DNA of 64,000 nucleotides from contig NZ_CP011266.1 in the NCBI RefSeq assembly GCF_001477655.1, positions 372,001-436,000 on the forward strand, written 5' to 3'. Source of the stretch: Methanobrevibacter millerae. GTDB taxonomy: Archaea; Methanobacteriota; Methanobacteria; Methanobacteriales; Methanobacteriaceae. This document shows, in pieces, positions 18,762 through 27,753 of the stretch (its first letter is position 1; each line of letters opens with the position of its first letter). Below the pieces are notes generated by a model, which saw only the letters and a program-made list of their open reading frames with translations, searched no databases and was not told the origin of the DNA. A program made the position numbers and the translations under genes.

Positions 18762-21700
18762 ATGCAGATATGGTTATTTTGTTGGAAATTGCTGCATTTT
18801 CATATTGTGAAGTAATTATGTATTCTCCAGCCATTAAATTAATATTTAATGCTGCAACACCTTCATCGTTGGTGGTACGATAATAGAATACTCCATTAAC
18901 GTTGAATTGAATTTTAGCTCCGCTTAATGCTTTACCTTGACCATCAACTAATGTTGCTTTGAACTGGGAACCGTCCTTATATTGCATAGTTAAATCTTCT
19001 GCAGTCAATACTGGTAAAACAGTAATCTTGTATGACATTTGAAGACCGGTTAAAGGATCAGTTGCGGTTAATACATATTCTCCAGGGATTAAGTTGATGT
19101 TTAATTTTGCAGTACCGTTTTCATTGGTTGTACGGTTGTAGAATACTCCGTTGATGTTCATTGTAATTGCAGTGTTAGGAACTGCATTTCCTTCACTATC
19201 AAACAATGAAATGTAGAATTGTGATTCGTTTCTGAAGTATTTAACAAGATTGTCCGCAATTAATGTAGGTAAAACAGTAATGTTGTATGACATTTGAAGA
19301 CCGGTTAAAGGATCAGTTGCGGTTAATACATATTCTCCAGGGATTAAGTTGATGTTTAATTTTGCAGTACCGTTTTCATTGGTTGTACGGTTGTAGAATA
19401 CTCCGTTGATGTTCATTGTAATTGGAGTATTTGGGACATAATTTCCTGATTTGTTAATCAATGAAATGTAGAATTGTGATTGGTTTTTAAATGTCTTAAC
19501 GAGATTGTCAGCTATTAATGTAGGTAATACTTCAATAGTATTTAATGCAGTAATGTTACCGTATGTTGTTTTTATTGAGTATTTTCCTGGATTCAAGTTA
19601 ATGTTTATGCCTGCAACGCCGCTTGCATTGCTGGTACGGGTGTAGTTTTGGTTATTGATTTCAAATATCACTGTCTGATTTGCAGCATCAATCACTGCAT
19701 AGAATTGTGATTCGTTTTTATAGATTTTAACTAAATCTTCAGTTTGTAATGTTGCATCTGAATTTTTAGTAAAGACTTTTAGTGATACGGTCATCTTGTC
19801 AGAAGCTAAGTCTTTCCAAGTATCATTAACTAATATGTAAGTAGTGTTTTCTTGGTAATGTTGTCTTGAATCTTCTAATAGGTATGTACTGTCTTTTTTC
19901 ATTAGAGCGGTGAAGTTATCTCCTTCTTTTACTTGAATTCCTTTTGTTAATTTAACGGTATGGAAACCATTAAATGGTGAAGTACCGTTTTGTGTGTGCA
20001 TTAATTCATTATTAACATAAATTTCAAGAGTATAATCTTCGTTTGAATCAAAATATGTTCCAACTGCGCTTATGGTATCGTTTCCTTCGGATTCATAAGT
20101 CACTTTATATTCTTTAAAAATATATCTGGATAAGTCTCCCCCTAAATCTGTCTGATAATTTTTGGTGTAGTTTTCAGTATTGTTAATGATAAATCCAATA
20201 GCAAATGTTGTATTTAATAAACTGGTATCATAATATGATATGTAGTAGTATCCGTCTATTCCGGAGTCTGCACCCCAACTGTTTTTAATGATGAATGCTC
20301 CATCTCCGGCAGGTTTCATTGCGAAGTTGCTTGCAGAATAGTTATCATCCCAACCAACAAGTGAAATAGCATGATTTGTTCTTGACATATTGTTTTGGTA
20401 ATATGCTGAAGTGTTTTTGTTGAAATATGGTGCATCATCGTATGCATAGTATCCTGTTGTAACAGATCCGCATTCAATTATCGCTCTTTTAAGTGCATCA
20501 TTGTCTGTTGCATTTTTACGTGAAGGGACAAAGAGGGCATCCTGGATATGGATATTTAATCCAGTGTCTATTAATGGGGATATTTTACCTAATTCATCAT
20601 AGGCATCTGCTTCTGTAGGAAGTACTCCCATCCAGCTTATGATATAAACTAATCCTTGTTCCCTATTCCCTCCTTCTGTAGAACCTTTTACTCCATATTT
20701 TGAATATTGCAACATGCTGTTTTGCATGTTGTTTTCTGAGAAATCATATTCTATTCCTGTTGCTTTTTTCAATGCAGCTTCCAGTGCTCCACATGTACCG
20801 AAAGTCCAACAGGAACCCATATCGCCCTGATTTTTAACAGAACTTGTCCAGTTATAGTCACGTGCATCAAATTTAACTGGTAAATCTTTTATGGTGATAT
20901 TGCTGCCGTTAAGTTCTATTTTTGCACCAGTTTCATCTACAAGGGTAATATAATCAGTATTATTTAAGTTTATTGTGTCTTCTCCATCATTATCTTTTAT
21001 TTCATAGTCTCCTGCAAATACAGCATATATCGCTTCACCATTATTTTCAAATATGTTGGACACAACTTCAAAGTTGCTGTCATAAATATAAATTGCATTT
21101 TTGGTGTTGTTCATAAATTTGTTATTTTCAAAGATGGATTTTTGAGAATAATCAAGATATATTCCTCCACCATTTCCGTAATCTGGTCTATTAATTTTAT
21201 TTCCAGCAATTAGGCTATTATCAATACCAAATCTTGCATTTGATGTATAAATTGCTCCACCACCATAGTATGCAGTGTTTTCTATGATTGTTGAATTTTC
21301 TATAATTAAAATACCACCTAAATTACAGATTGCTCCTCCATAATCTCCGCTTGCATTCATGACTGATACATTAGTTAATGTTAATCCAAATGATGCATTT
21401 TCAGAATTGTCGCTTGAGAAATCGCCAAATATTGCTCCACCATTCTTTTTAGCATGGGTGTTGATAAAGATGGTGTCTTCAATTTCCACGGATTTTTCTC
21501 CTTTAAATGCAACTGCTCCTGCAGTGAATTCTGCAGATAAGTTTGAAAATACAGAGTCTTTAATTTTTGTTTTCCCACTACTGTATACTGCTGTCGCATA
21601 TTTTGATGTTGCATTTACAAAAGCACAATCATTGATTGTAAGTGTACCTGTAGCATAAACCATTGAAAATTTTAAATTGGTTGTATTTGCAAATAGTGAA

Positions 21701-22203
21701 TTTTCAATTTCCAAATTTCCACTTTCTGAATATACAACTCCTTTTTCTGCATGATTGTCAGTAAAGTTACTATTTTCGATGATTAAATTTGTACCTGCTA
21801 TTGCAGCACCAAATTCTGCAGTGTTGCCCGTAAATGTAACGTTTTCAAAGTTTGTTAAATTGTTGCTTAAAATAGCTCCACCTATTTTATTATTTCCGTT
21901 AATCAAATTAAGATTTTTCAGGGTAACATTGGAACCTATAATTGAAAATATTCTGCTTTGGTTTGAACCGTCAATAGTGTGGCCGTTACCGTTTACAACA
22001 AAATTATTTTCTTCAATAACTATTCCATTTTTCAATTCGCTGTCCGTCGTATTGTCATATACATAGTCTTGAGTTAGTTCAATGCTACCAGTACTTGTAG
22101 TTATATCTGTCTGTAATGATGTGAAGTTTCCATCATCAGCAGAAACTGCACTGATAGATATGAAAAGAACTAACAATATTAAAAAATATTTTATTTTTTT
22201 CAA
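18760..22203 (-). CDS. Adhesin-like protein ALP-5 with papain-like (C1) cysteine protease domain (1147 aa)
   Basis: TTG start with AAGGAGGA 7 bases upstream. Signal peptide MKKIKYFLILLVLFISISAVSA; residues 40-410 are beta-helix repeats. At about 450-680 lies a C1-type peptidase with all catalytic parts: KNQGDMGSCWTFG (Cys near 464), NHAISLVGWDDNY (His near 611) and IIKNSWGADSG (Asn near 641). A following domain (about 680-810) resembles the lectin-like domain found after C1 peptidases in clostridial wall proteins. Four C-terminal repeats complete the protein, which ends NKITISA. It is an extracellular protease carried on an adhesin scaffold. It may process other surface proteins or cleave peptides, but the substrate is unknown. 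It faces a MarR-type regulator, a likely controller. Confidence 0.92.
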   Translation of the reverse strand: MKKIKYFLILLVLFISISAVSADDGNFTSLQTDITTSTGSIELTQDYVYDNTTDSELKNGIVIEENNFVVNGNGHTIDGSNQSRIFSIIGSNVTLKNLNLINGNNKIGGAILSNNLTNFENVTFTGNTAEFGAAIAGTNLIIENSNFTDNHAEKGVVYSESGNLEIENSLFANTTNLKFSMVYATGTLTINDCAFVNATSKYATAVYSSGKTKIKDSVFSNLSAEFTAGAVAFKGEKSVEIEDTIFINTHAKKNGGAIFGDFSSDNSENASFGLTLTNVSVMNASGDYGGAICNLGGILIIENSTIIENTAYYGGGAIYTSNARFGIDNSLIAGNKINRPDYGNGGGIYLDYSQKSIFENNKFMNNTKNAIYIYDSNFEVVSNIFENNGEAIYAVFAGDYEIKDNDGEDTINLNNTDYITLVDETGAKIELNGSNITIKDLPVKFDARDYNWTSSVKNQGDMGSCWTFGTCGALEAALKKATGIEYDFSENNMQNSMLQYSKYGVKGSTEGGNREQGLVYIISWMGVLPTEADAYDELGKISPLIDTGLNIHIQDALFVPSRKNATDNDALKRAIIECGSVTTGYYAYDDAPYFNKNTSAYYQNNMSRTNHAISLVGWDDNYSASNFAMKPAGDGAFIIKNSWGADSGIDGYYYISYYDTSLLNTTFAIGFIINNTENYTKNYQTDLGGDLSRYIFKEYKVTYESEGNDTISAVGTYFDSNEDYTLEIYVNNELMHTQNGTSPFNGFHTVKLTKGIQVKEGDNFTALMKKDSTYLLEDSRQHYQENTTYILVNDTWKDLASDKMTVSLKVFTKNSDATLQTEDLVKIYKNESQFYAVIDAANQTVIFEINNQNYTRTSNASGVAGININLNPGKYSIKTTYGNITALNTIEVLPTLIADNLVKTFKNQSQFYISLINKSGNYVPNTPITMNINGVFYNRTTNENGTAKLNINLIPGEYVLTATDPLTGLQMSYNITVLPTLIADNLVKYFRNESQFYISLFDSEGNAVPNTAITMNINGVFYNRTTNENGTAKLNINLIPGEYVLTATDPLTGLQMSYKITVLPVLTAEDLTMQYKDGSQFKATLVDGQGKALSGAKIQFNVNGVFYYRTTNDEGVAALNINLMAGEYIITSQYENAAISNKITISA
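19029..19424 (-). repeat. Two identical 141-bp segments inside ALP-5
   Basis: 19029-19169 and 19284-19424 read identically by eye over 141 bases and lie 255 bases (85 codons) apart. They encode the same half of two successive C-terminal repeats (MNINGVFYNRTTNENGTAKL). Identity at silent sites indicates very recent duplication or gene conversion. Confidence 0.85.
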
Positions 22204-22322
22204 TTTATTTCCTCCTTAATTATAATATTATATAATATGTTGTTAAAATAGTTTTACATATTTTGATAAAATTTATTCGATAATTTCAGTTTCAAAAAAA
22301 TAGTATACTGGAAAGACAATTA

Positions 22323-22336
22323 GTTAACTAGTTAAC
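22323..22336. promoter_or_regulatory. Perfect 14-bp palindrome, candidate MarR operator
   Basis: GTTAACTAGTTAAC is a perfect palindrome and also part of a direct TAGTTAAC repeat. It lies between the divergent protease ALP and marR genes, just upstream of the marR TATA-like stretch (CTATATATG near 22363). MarR dimers bind palindromes of this size in their own promoters. Binding is inferred. Confidence 0.55.
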
Positions 22337-22348
22337 AAAATATTTAAA

Positions 22349-22858
22349 GTGTTAATAACATATCTATATATGATATTCTTAACCGGATATGGGGGAGTTA
22401 TTATTAAGTTTGAAAAAGTTGTTGAATCCCATACTTATGACAGATTTGGTGAAATATTATATATTCTTCATAAAAACAATAGAAAATACTTGAATGATTC
22501 ACTTGCTGAACATGACTTAAACCTGCTTCAGGCAATGTGTATGCTGATTCTTTTGGGAAAGGAAACCTGCACTCAAAAGGAATTGACTGAATTTTTATTT
22601 TTAACGAAAAGCGGCGTTACAAAAGCCATTACCAAATTGGAAAAGGATGGATATATATCCAAGGAAAAATCCCCTAGTGACAGCCGCCAATATGTATTGA
22701 GATTAACTAAAAAAGGAATGGAAATGATTCCTACTCTTATAGAAATAAATAATCGATGGGAAGAAGAAGTCGGTCTAAATGATTTGGATGATGAATTTTT
22801 TGAAAAACTAAAAACTCTGGCTTACAATGCCATTGAATTGAATGAAAAAAATCAATAG
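22349..22858 (+). CDS. MarR family transcriptional regulator
   Basis: Winged-helix regulator of about 155-169 residues. The core reads NLLQAMCMLILLGKETCTQKEL, then LTKSGVTKAITKLEKDGYI (recognition helix), then SPSDSRQYVLRLTKKG (wing with the usual D-R pair). The start is uncertain: ATGs at 22349 and 22370 precede or overlap the presumed TATA box. A GGGGGAG ribosome binding site at 22391-22397 would suit a non-AUG start (ATT at 22400 or 22403). It is divergent from the protease ALP, with a perfect palindrome between them, so it probably regulates itself and perhaps that gene. Confidence 0.88.
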   Translation: MLITYLYMIFLTGYGGVIIKFEKVVESHTYDRFGEILYILHKNNRKYLNDSLAEHDLNLLQAMCMLILLGKETCTQKELTEFLFLTKSGVTKAITKLEKDGYISKEKSPSDSRQYVLRLTKKGMEMIPTLIEINNRWEEEVGLNDLDDEFFEKLKTLAYNAIELNEKNQ

Positions 22859-22863
22859 TTTTC

Positions 22864-22892
22864 AGGAGAACTCTCCTTTAAATCTTTTTTTT
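22864..22892 (+). terminator. Hairpin terminator after marR
   Basis: AGGAG, loop AACT, CTCCT, then TTTAAATC and a run of T. Confidence 0.6.
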
Positions 22893-22897
22893 AAATT

Positions 22898-22930
22898 AAA
22901 AAATAAAAAAGGATAAGAGCATGCTTATCC
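22898..22930 (-). terminator. Hairpin terminator after ALP-6
   Basis: On the minus strand GGATAAG, a six-base loop and CTTATCC are followed by TTTTTTATTTTTTAA. The convergent marR terminator lies next to it. Confidence 0.7.
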
Positions 22931-25900
22931 TAATGCATTACCATTTTTATCAAATATCAATGTTGTAATTAAATTATTTTTTGAATCATATACAGGAACA
23001 TTCCAATTTCCGTTGCTGTTTAATGTTGCAGTTCCTACTTTGAAGTTATCATTGTTAATTGAAGTTTTTGCAATGTTTTCAATTTCACTTCCAGTAAGGG
23101 TATGATCATTAACTGTAACAGTATTTGAAATTGAACATCCGTTGTATGTTGAAGTAATGATGTATGATCCAGGTTCTAAATTGATATTTAATTTGGCCAC
23201 GCCTGCACTGTTGGTGATACGGTAATAGAATACTCCATTTATGTTAAATTCAATTTTCTGATTTGCACTTGGGGTTCCTTGACCGTCAACTAATGTAGCT
23301 TCAAATACAGATCCGTCTTTATAGTTCATGTGGAGATCGTTTGCAGTTAAAACTGGCAATACCTTAATGTTGTTTGCAACTTTACATCCACCATATTCTG
23401 CAGTGATGATATATTCTCCAGGTTTTAAGTTAATGTTTAATTTAGCTATACCAGATGCATTGGTTTCACGGGTGTAGAATACACCATTTATGTTGAATAT
23501 AACTTTTTCGCCTGCACTGGCAGGATTGCCATCATCACCGATTACTTTAACAGTGTATTGGGTTTCGTTTCTGAAGTATTTGGTTATGTCATTGTTTTCA
23601 ATGATTCTTGAAATGACAGTAATTTTATTTGCACCATTTTCACCAGTGACCAGGTTTGTAGCGGTAATAATATATTCTCCCTGTGGGAGGTTAATATTTA
23701 ATTTAGCTAAACCCTCATTACCATTTACTTTACGATTATATAATACACCATTAATGTTGAATTGTACTTCAGTTCCGTCAGCTAAGTATTTTCCATTAGA
23801 ATCAACGAATGTTGCGTAGTACTGGGTTCCGTTTCTCAATACTTTAACAATATCTGTGCCGTTCACGGTAGGCAATATTGTTACTTTTCCAGTACTGTTT
23901 GTTCCGTTTACTTCAGCAGTAATTTCATATTCTCCGGATCCTAAATTGACTGCAAATGATGCAGTTCCATTTTCATCAGTGGTTCTGGAATATGATTTTC
24001 CGTTGATGGTAATGTTCACTTTCTGATTAGCATACGGGACTAGTTTACAGTCTGTTACTTTCAAATTAACTTTTTCATCATTGCCGTAATATTTGATTAA
24101 ATCTTCCACAGTCAATACAATTCCTTTTTCTGTAACCATAGGTACGACATCTTCAAATCCTATGTATGTGTCATCTCCAGGATAAAAGATGGTTGCATTT
24201 TCAGGACCTAATGGAACATCGGTTATGTTAAATGTAGCAGTTCCGTTAATGAGAGGTGCCTTGATGACTGTACCATTAATGTCTAATGTTATTTCACCAG
24301 TTGCATCTTCGGGAAGGGTTACAACAACAGTTGTTCCATTATATTTGTAGTCTAATTCATATTCAAGTTTTAATATTTTGAATGTGCCGTTAGCGGTTGA
24401 TTCTAAGAAATATTCATCGCCGTTGTATGTTGCAGTTATATTGTATTCTCCTGCAGGCAAATCTGTGTTTCTTAGAGGCATTACTAAAATACCATTTAAT
24501 CCTCTAACTGTTGAAGAGTTAATATCAACAACATATTCCTTACCATTAACGTTAATTGTGATGTTACCTGTAGCAGCACCGGGCATGGTGATTATTGCAA
24601 CTGGAGAGTCCTTATCAGTAACGTTTATGTCTTGAGTATTCATTGAAATTTCTGATTTCATTTTAGTTATTTCTAAAGAAGTTTCATTTGATTTAGATGC
24701 ATATACATTGTCACCTTCGTAATCCATTCTAACTGTGTAGTTTCCCGGTTTTTTAAGGGTGGTTGATGCTTCTCCATTTTCAACAGCAACTGTTTCGTAT
24801 AACTCTCCATTAACATATACTGCAACGTTACCTGTTGCATCTTCAGGTAAAGCTAAAATAACTTCGTTAACATCACTGGATATGTTAGCATCATATTCAT
24901 CTATTTTCATTACTTCAACAGTGATTGTTGCATTGGATCCTAAATATTTGTCGTTTTCAGTAATGATGATTTGTGCTGTTGTATTTCCTGCGATAATACC
25001 TTTAATCAAGCCATCGTCAAATGAAGCAATACTTTCATCAGCAATTGTGAAGTTAACAGGAATATCATCATTGTTTGGAGTTATTTCATATAAAACAGTT
25101 ATGTTTTCTTTAGCATAAATTTTATAGCTGTTTTCATTTAAACTAATTGAAGTAGCATATTTGGTTATTTCAAAGGAATATTCTTCAGAGGTTGCTGGAG
25201 TATATTTTCCGGTTTCATCACTGAATTCAGCATATACAGTATAGTTTCCAGCTTCAAGTTCTCCTAAGTCTATGCTTGCTGTTTTATTGTTCACACGGAC
25301 TGTTTGATTTTTCTTACCGTTAACATATAAAGTAAGGTTCCCTTCTTTTGCCGTTACGTTAGCAATAATTGTTTTAGCATCACCAACTTTAGCATCATCC
25401 GCACCGATTAAGTTTAATTGGGTGTTAACAACAAGTGTTGTGGATGCATCTTCATATCCTTCGGTATGGAAAGTAATATCATATGTTCCTGATTCTACAG
25501 ATGATAAGTCTGATACAAAACTTCCTTTGTCGTCAGTTGTATTTGTGGTGAATATGTCTTCTCCAACTGTCACTGTAATTTCAGTTCCTTGTGGGATGGT
25601 GTTGTTCAATGCTTTAATGACTGCTTCATCTATTTTTCCACCTAAATCTATGGTAATGTTTTCCAAATCAACTATTTTTTCATCATTGAAGTACCAGTCA
25701 CCTTTGTTGTAGATTTCAAATAAATGAGTTTCAATTGTGTCTTCGTTTGTAACACCATAATTTTGACCGATAATCAATTCGCTTGTTCCATTATTTTTTA
25801 ATGTGATTGCGATTGTTACGGTTTTGCCTCCGCCTAATGTAATGGTGGTTGCATTGATTTCGGCATTGTCATTTGAAAGTGCAACAGGAATTTCAAATTC

Positions 25901-26767
25901 AGGCAATTTGTCGTTATCAATGCTTAATGTAATTGTACCGGTTTCACCGATATATTTGATTTCAGGATAATCAATGTTTAAACTGGCATAAGTAAAAGCG
26001 AAGCGGTGAGGAACTATCATTGCATATTCTTTCATAACGGATTGAGCATCATTTGTACCCCAGTAATTACCTTCCATTATTAACTTTTCCCTAGCATTTG
26101 AGTACAGGTATTGGTTGGCAAGGAATACATTGTCATTTACAACAATTTCTTGTGTGCTTTCAAATCCGTCCATAGTATTGTTAATAATTCTATTTGAATT
26201 TATTGTCATTACTTTTGATAGGAAAAGTGTATAGACAGTATTGTTTATGATATCACTGTTTTCGATAGTCATTGATCCGATTTCATCATCCAATCCAATA
26301 AATGGACTCTTTTCATATTTATTATTTATCAGTTTACAGTTGTTAAGATAAACTGCAGAGTTATTGTTTAATAAAATGAGTGGACTGTTACCGTCACCGG
26401 TAATTATTGTATTTTTTATAGTTACACTAACATTTTCACTTATATTGAAGAGTTTACCGCTAGATGTTGGATAAATGCCGTTTCCATTACCATCAATAGT
26501 GATGTCTTTTGTTATGTCAATATACCCATTATTTAAAGCAGCTTCGTCAGATTCATTATATTGGTAATCAGATTCTAGTGTTATGCTGTCTTTACCGTTA
26601 ATGTCATTTGACAAGTCAGAAAATGTCTTCGCATCTACACTAAGAATTGCATTATCATCAGATGAATATATGATAGATTTGTCATCGTTCAATTCAGTTG
26701 CGCTTACAGCTGAAAGTGATATTAATACGAATATCACAAGTAATAATGAAAATATCTTTTTATTCAT
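22925..26767 (-). CDS. Adhesin-like protein ALP-6 (1280 aa)
   Basis: The ATG at 26767 is chosen because GGAGGA lies 7 bases upstream and the signal peptide MNKKIFSLLLVIFVLISLSAVSA follows directly; an earlier in-frame ATG at 26824 would precede it with a charged leader. Residues 90-270 are a short, degenerate beta-helix. A long array of Ig-like modules follows, several of the Big_3 type (LPEDATGNVAVYVNGELYE, PGAATGNITINVNGKEY). Residues 880-1212 are four shared C-terminal repeats. Unlike its relatives it continues for about 65 residues (TLTGSEIENIAKTSINNDNF and onward, ending KNGNALG). Secreted, no membrane anchor. It has the least helix and most Ig of the set, so it is probably a flexible stalk. 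Confidence 0.9.
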   Translation of the reverse strand: MNKKIFSLLLVIFVLISLSAVSATELNDDKSIIYSSDDNAILSVDAKTFSDLSNDINGKDSITLESDYQYNESDEAALNNGYIDITKDITIDGNGNGIYPTSSGKLFNISENVSVTIKNTIITGDGNSPLILLNNNSAVYLNNCKLINNKYEKSPFIGLDDEIGSMTIENSDIINNTVYTLFLSKVMTINSNRIINNTMDGFESTQEIVVNDNVFLANQYLYSNAREKLIMEGNYWGTNDAQSVMKEYAMIVPHRFAFTYASLNIDYPEIKYIGETGTITLSIDNDKLPEFEIPVALSNDNAEINATTITLGGGKTVTIAITLKNNGTSELIIGQNYGVTNEDTIETHLFEIYNKGDWYFNDEKIVDLENITIDLGGKIDEAVIKALNNTIPQGTEITVTVGEDIFTTNTTDDKGSFVSDLSSVESGTYDITFHTEGYEDASTTLVVNTQLNLIGADDAKVGDAKTIIANVTAKEGNLTLYVNGKKNQTVRVNNKTASIDLGELEAGNYTVYAEFSDETGKYTPATSEEYSFEITKYATSISLNENSYKIYAKENITVLYEITPNNDDIPVNFTIADESIASFDDGLIKGIIAGNTTAQIIITENDKYLGSNATITVEVMKIDEYDANISSDVNEVILALPEDATGNVAVYVNGELYETVAVENGEASTTLKKPGNYTVRMDYEGDNVYASKSNETSLEITKMKSEISMNTQDINVTDKDSPVAIITMPGAATGNITINVNGKEYVVDINSSTVRGLNGILVMPLRNTDLPAGEYNITATYNGDEYFLESTANGTFKILKLEYELDYKYNGTTVVVTLPEDATGEITLDINGTVIKAPLINGTATFNITDVPLGPENATIFYPGDDTYIGFEDVVPMVTEKGIVLTVEDLIKYYGNDEKVNLKVTDCKLVPYANQKVNITINGKSYSRTTDENGTASFAVNLGSGEYEITAEVNGTNSTGKVTILPTVNGTDIVKVLRNGTQYYATFVDSNGKYLADGTEVQFNINGVLYNRKVNGNEGLAKLNINLPQGEYIITATNLVTGENGANKITVISRIIENNDITKYFRNETQYTVKVIGDDGNPASAGEKVIFNINGVFYTRETNASGIAKLNINLKPGEYIITAEYGGCKVANNIKVLPVLTANDLHMNYKDGSVFEATLVDGQGTPSANQKIEFNINGVFYYRITNSAGVAKLNINLEPGSYIITSTYNGCSISNTVTVNDHTLTGSEIENIAKTSINNDNFKVGTATLNSNGNWNVPVYDSKNNLITTLIFDKNGNALG

Positions 26768-27043
26768 TTTTTTCCTCCGTTGTTTTGTAAAATTAAATAG
26801 ATTAACATGTTTCATCATTGCCAATCCGTTTTGGCATTTTTAAATCATATTTTTCTATTTGTATAGTACTAATTATTCTAGAATAATATACATAAACCAA
26901 ATATGGTAAGAAATATATTATATAATTATTTTTTTAATTAATTAATATTAATAATTTACTTATTAATTTCAAAAGCTGTGTCTTTTTAGTTATTTAAAAA
27001 ATAATTTGGAGGAAATCATTTCCTCATATAAAAATAGTAAAAT

Positions 27044-27229
27044 TTATCGGTCACTTAATAACTCGCCAGCTACTCCAATACTCTCCTTTGGATATGCTTG
27101 GACTAAAACTGTTATTGCTTCAATTGGCAAGTCATATGCATCTGCAACAGTTTCAGATACTTTTTTAACCATTTCTCTTTTTTTCTCAACACTAATTCCA
27201 TCGTTTCCAGCTATTGTAATTACAGGCAT
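27044..27229 (-). CDS. 4-oxalocrotonate tautomerase family protein (61 aa)
   Basis: Small tautomerase. The mature protein would begin with Pro (MPVITIAGNDGIS), the catalytic base of this superfamily after Met removal. The ATG at 27229 is chosen over 27244 because it exposes this proline and has GGAGGATG just upstream. The KKREMVKKVSETVADAY helix is typical. The physiological substrate in methanogens is unknown. Its promoter region is shared with the divergent dUTPase-like gene. Confidence 0.87.
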   Translation of the reverse strand: MPVITIAGNDGISVEKKREMVKKVSETVADAYDLPIEAITVLVQAYPKESIGVAGELLSDR

Positions 27230-27297
27230 TTTTTCATCCTCCAATTAATTATATTAAAAACCAATTATAAAAATTAATCTGATAGGAGATATTGATT

Positions 27298-27753
27298 ATG
27301 CTTGGTGAAGACGAACTTGTTAAGGTTTTTCCTGATTTCGCGGATTTGGTACAGCCTTCTGGAATTGATTTGGAATTGGACAAAATTTTTAAACAAACAT
27401 CTGAAGGTTCTTTAATAGATAATGAAAAGAATTTGCCTCAATTGGAAGAAATTAAAGGTCCAATTTACACATTAAAGCCACACACTGCCTATTTGGCAAG
27501 CATTAAAAGAAAGGTTAAAATTCCAAAGGGTTATACTATGCTATATCTTCCAAGGTCAACTCTTTTGCGTTCATTCATTTCAGTTCAAACTGCGGTGGGT
27601 GATCCAGGATTTTATGGAACATTGATGTTCATGATTTACAACCATGGTGACTTTGAATATAAAATCAAATCTGGAGACAGGATTGCTCAGGCTGTTGTAT
27701 TTGAAGTTAAGGGTTCCGGTGAATATGACGGTTCCTATCAGGAGGATGAATAA
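27298..27753 (+). CDS. dut: dUTPase / dCTP deaminase family protein (151 aa)
   Basis: Trimeric dUTPase/Dcd fold. LVQPSGIDLEL is an early strand motif, PRSTLLR matches the phosphate-binding motif, and AVGDPGFYGTLMFMIYNH plus GDRIAQAVVFEV match the uracil-side and C-terminal motifs. The enzyme would hydrolyse dUTP to dUMP and keep uracil out of DNA. Length is nearer to short archaeal dUTPase-like proteins than to the bifunctional dCTP deaminase-dUTPase of about 200 residues. The ATG at 27298 is 7 bases after AGGAGAT; a TTG at 27292 is too close. The stop overlaps the next start (TAATG). Confidence 0.8.
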   Translation: MLGEDELVKVFPDFADLVQPSGIDLELDKIFKQTSEGSLIDNEKNLPQLEEIKGPIYTLKPHTAYLASIKRKVKIPKGYTMLYLPRSTLLRSFISVQTAVGDPGFYGTLMFMIYNHGDFEYKIKSGDRIAQAVVFEVKGSGEYDGSYQEDE

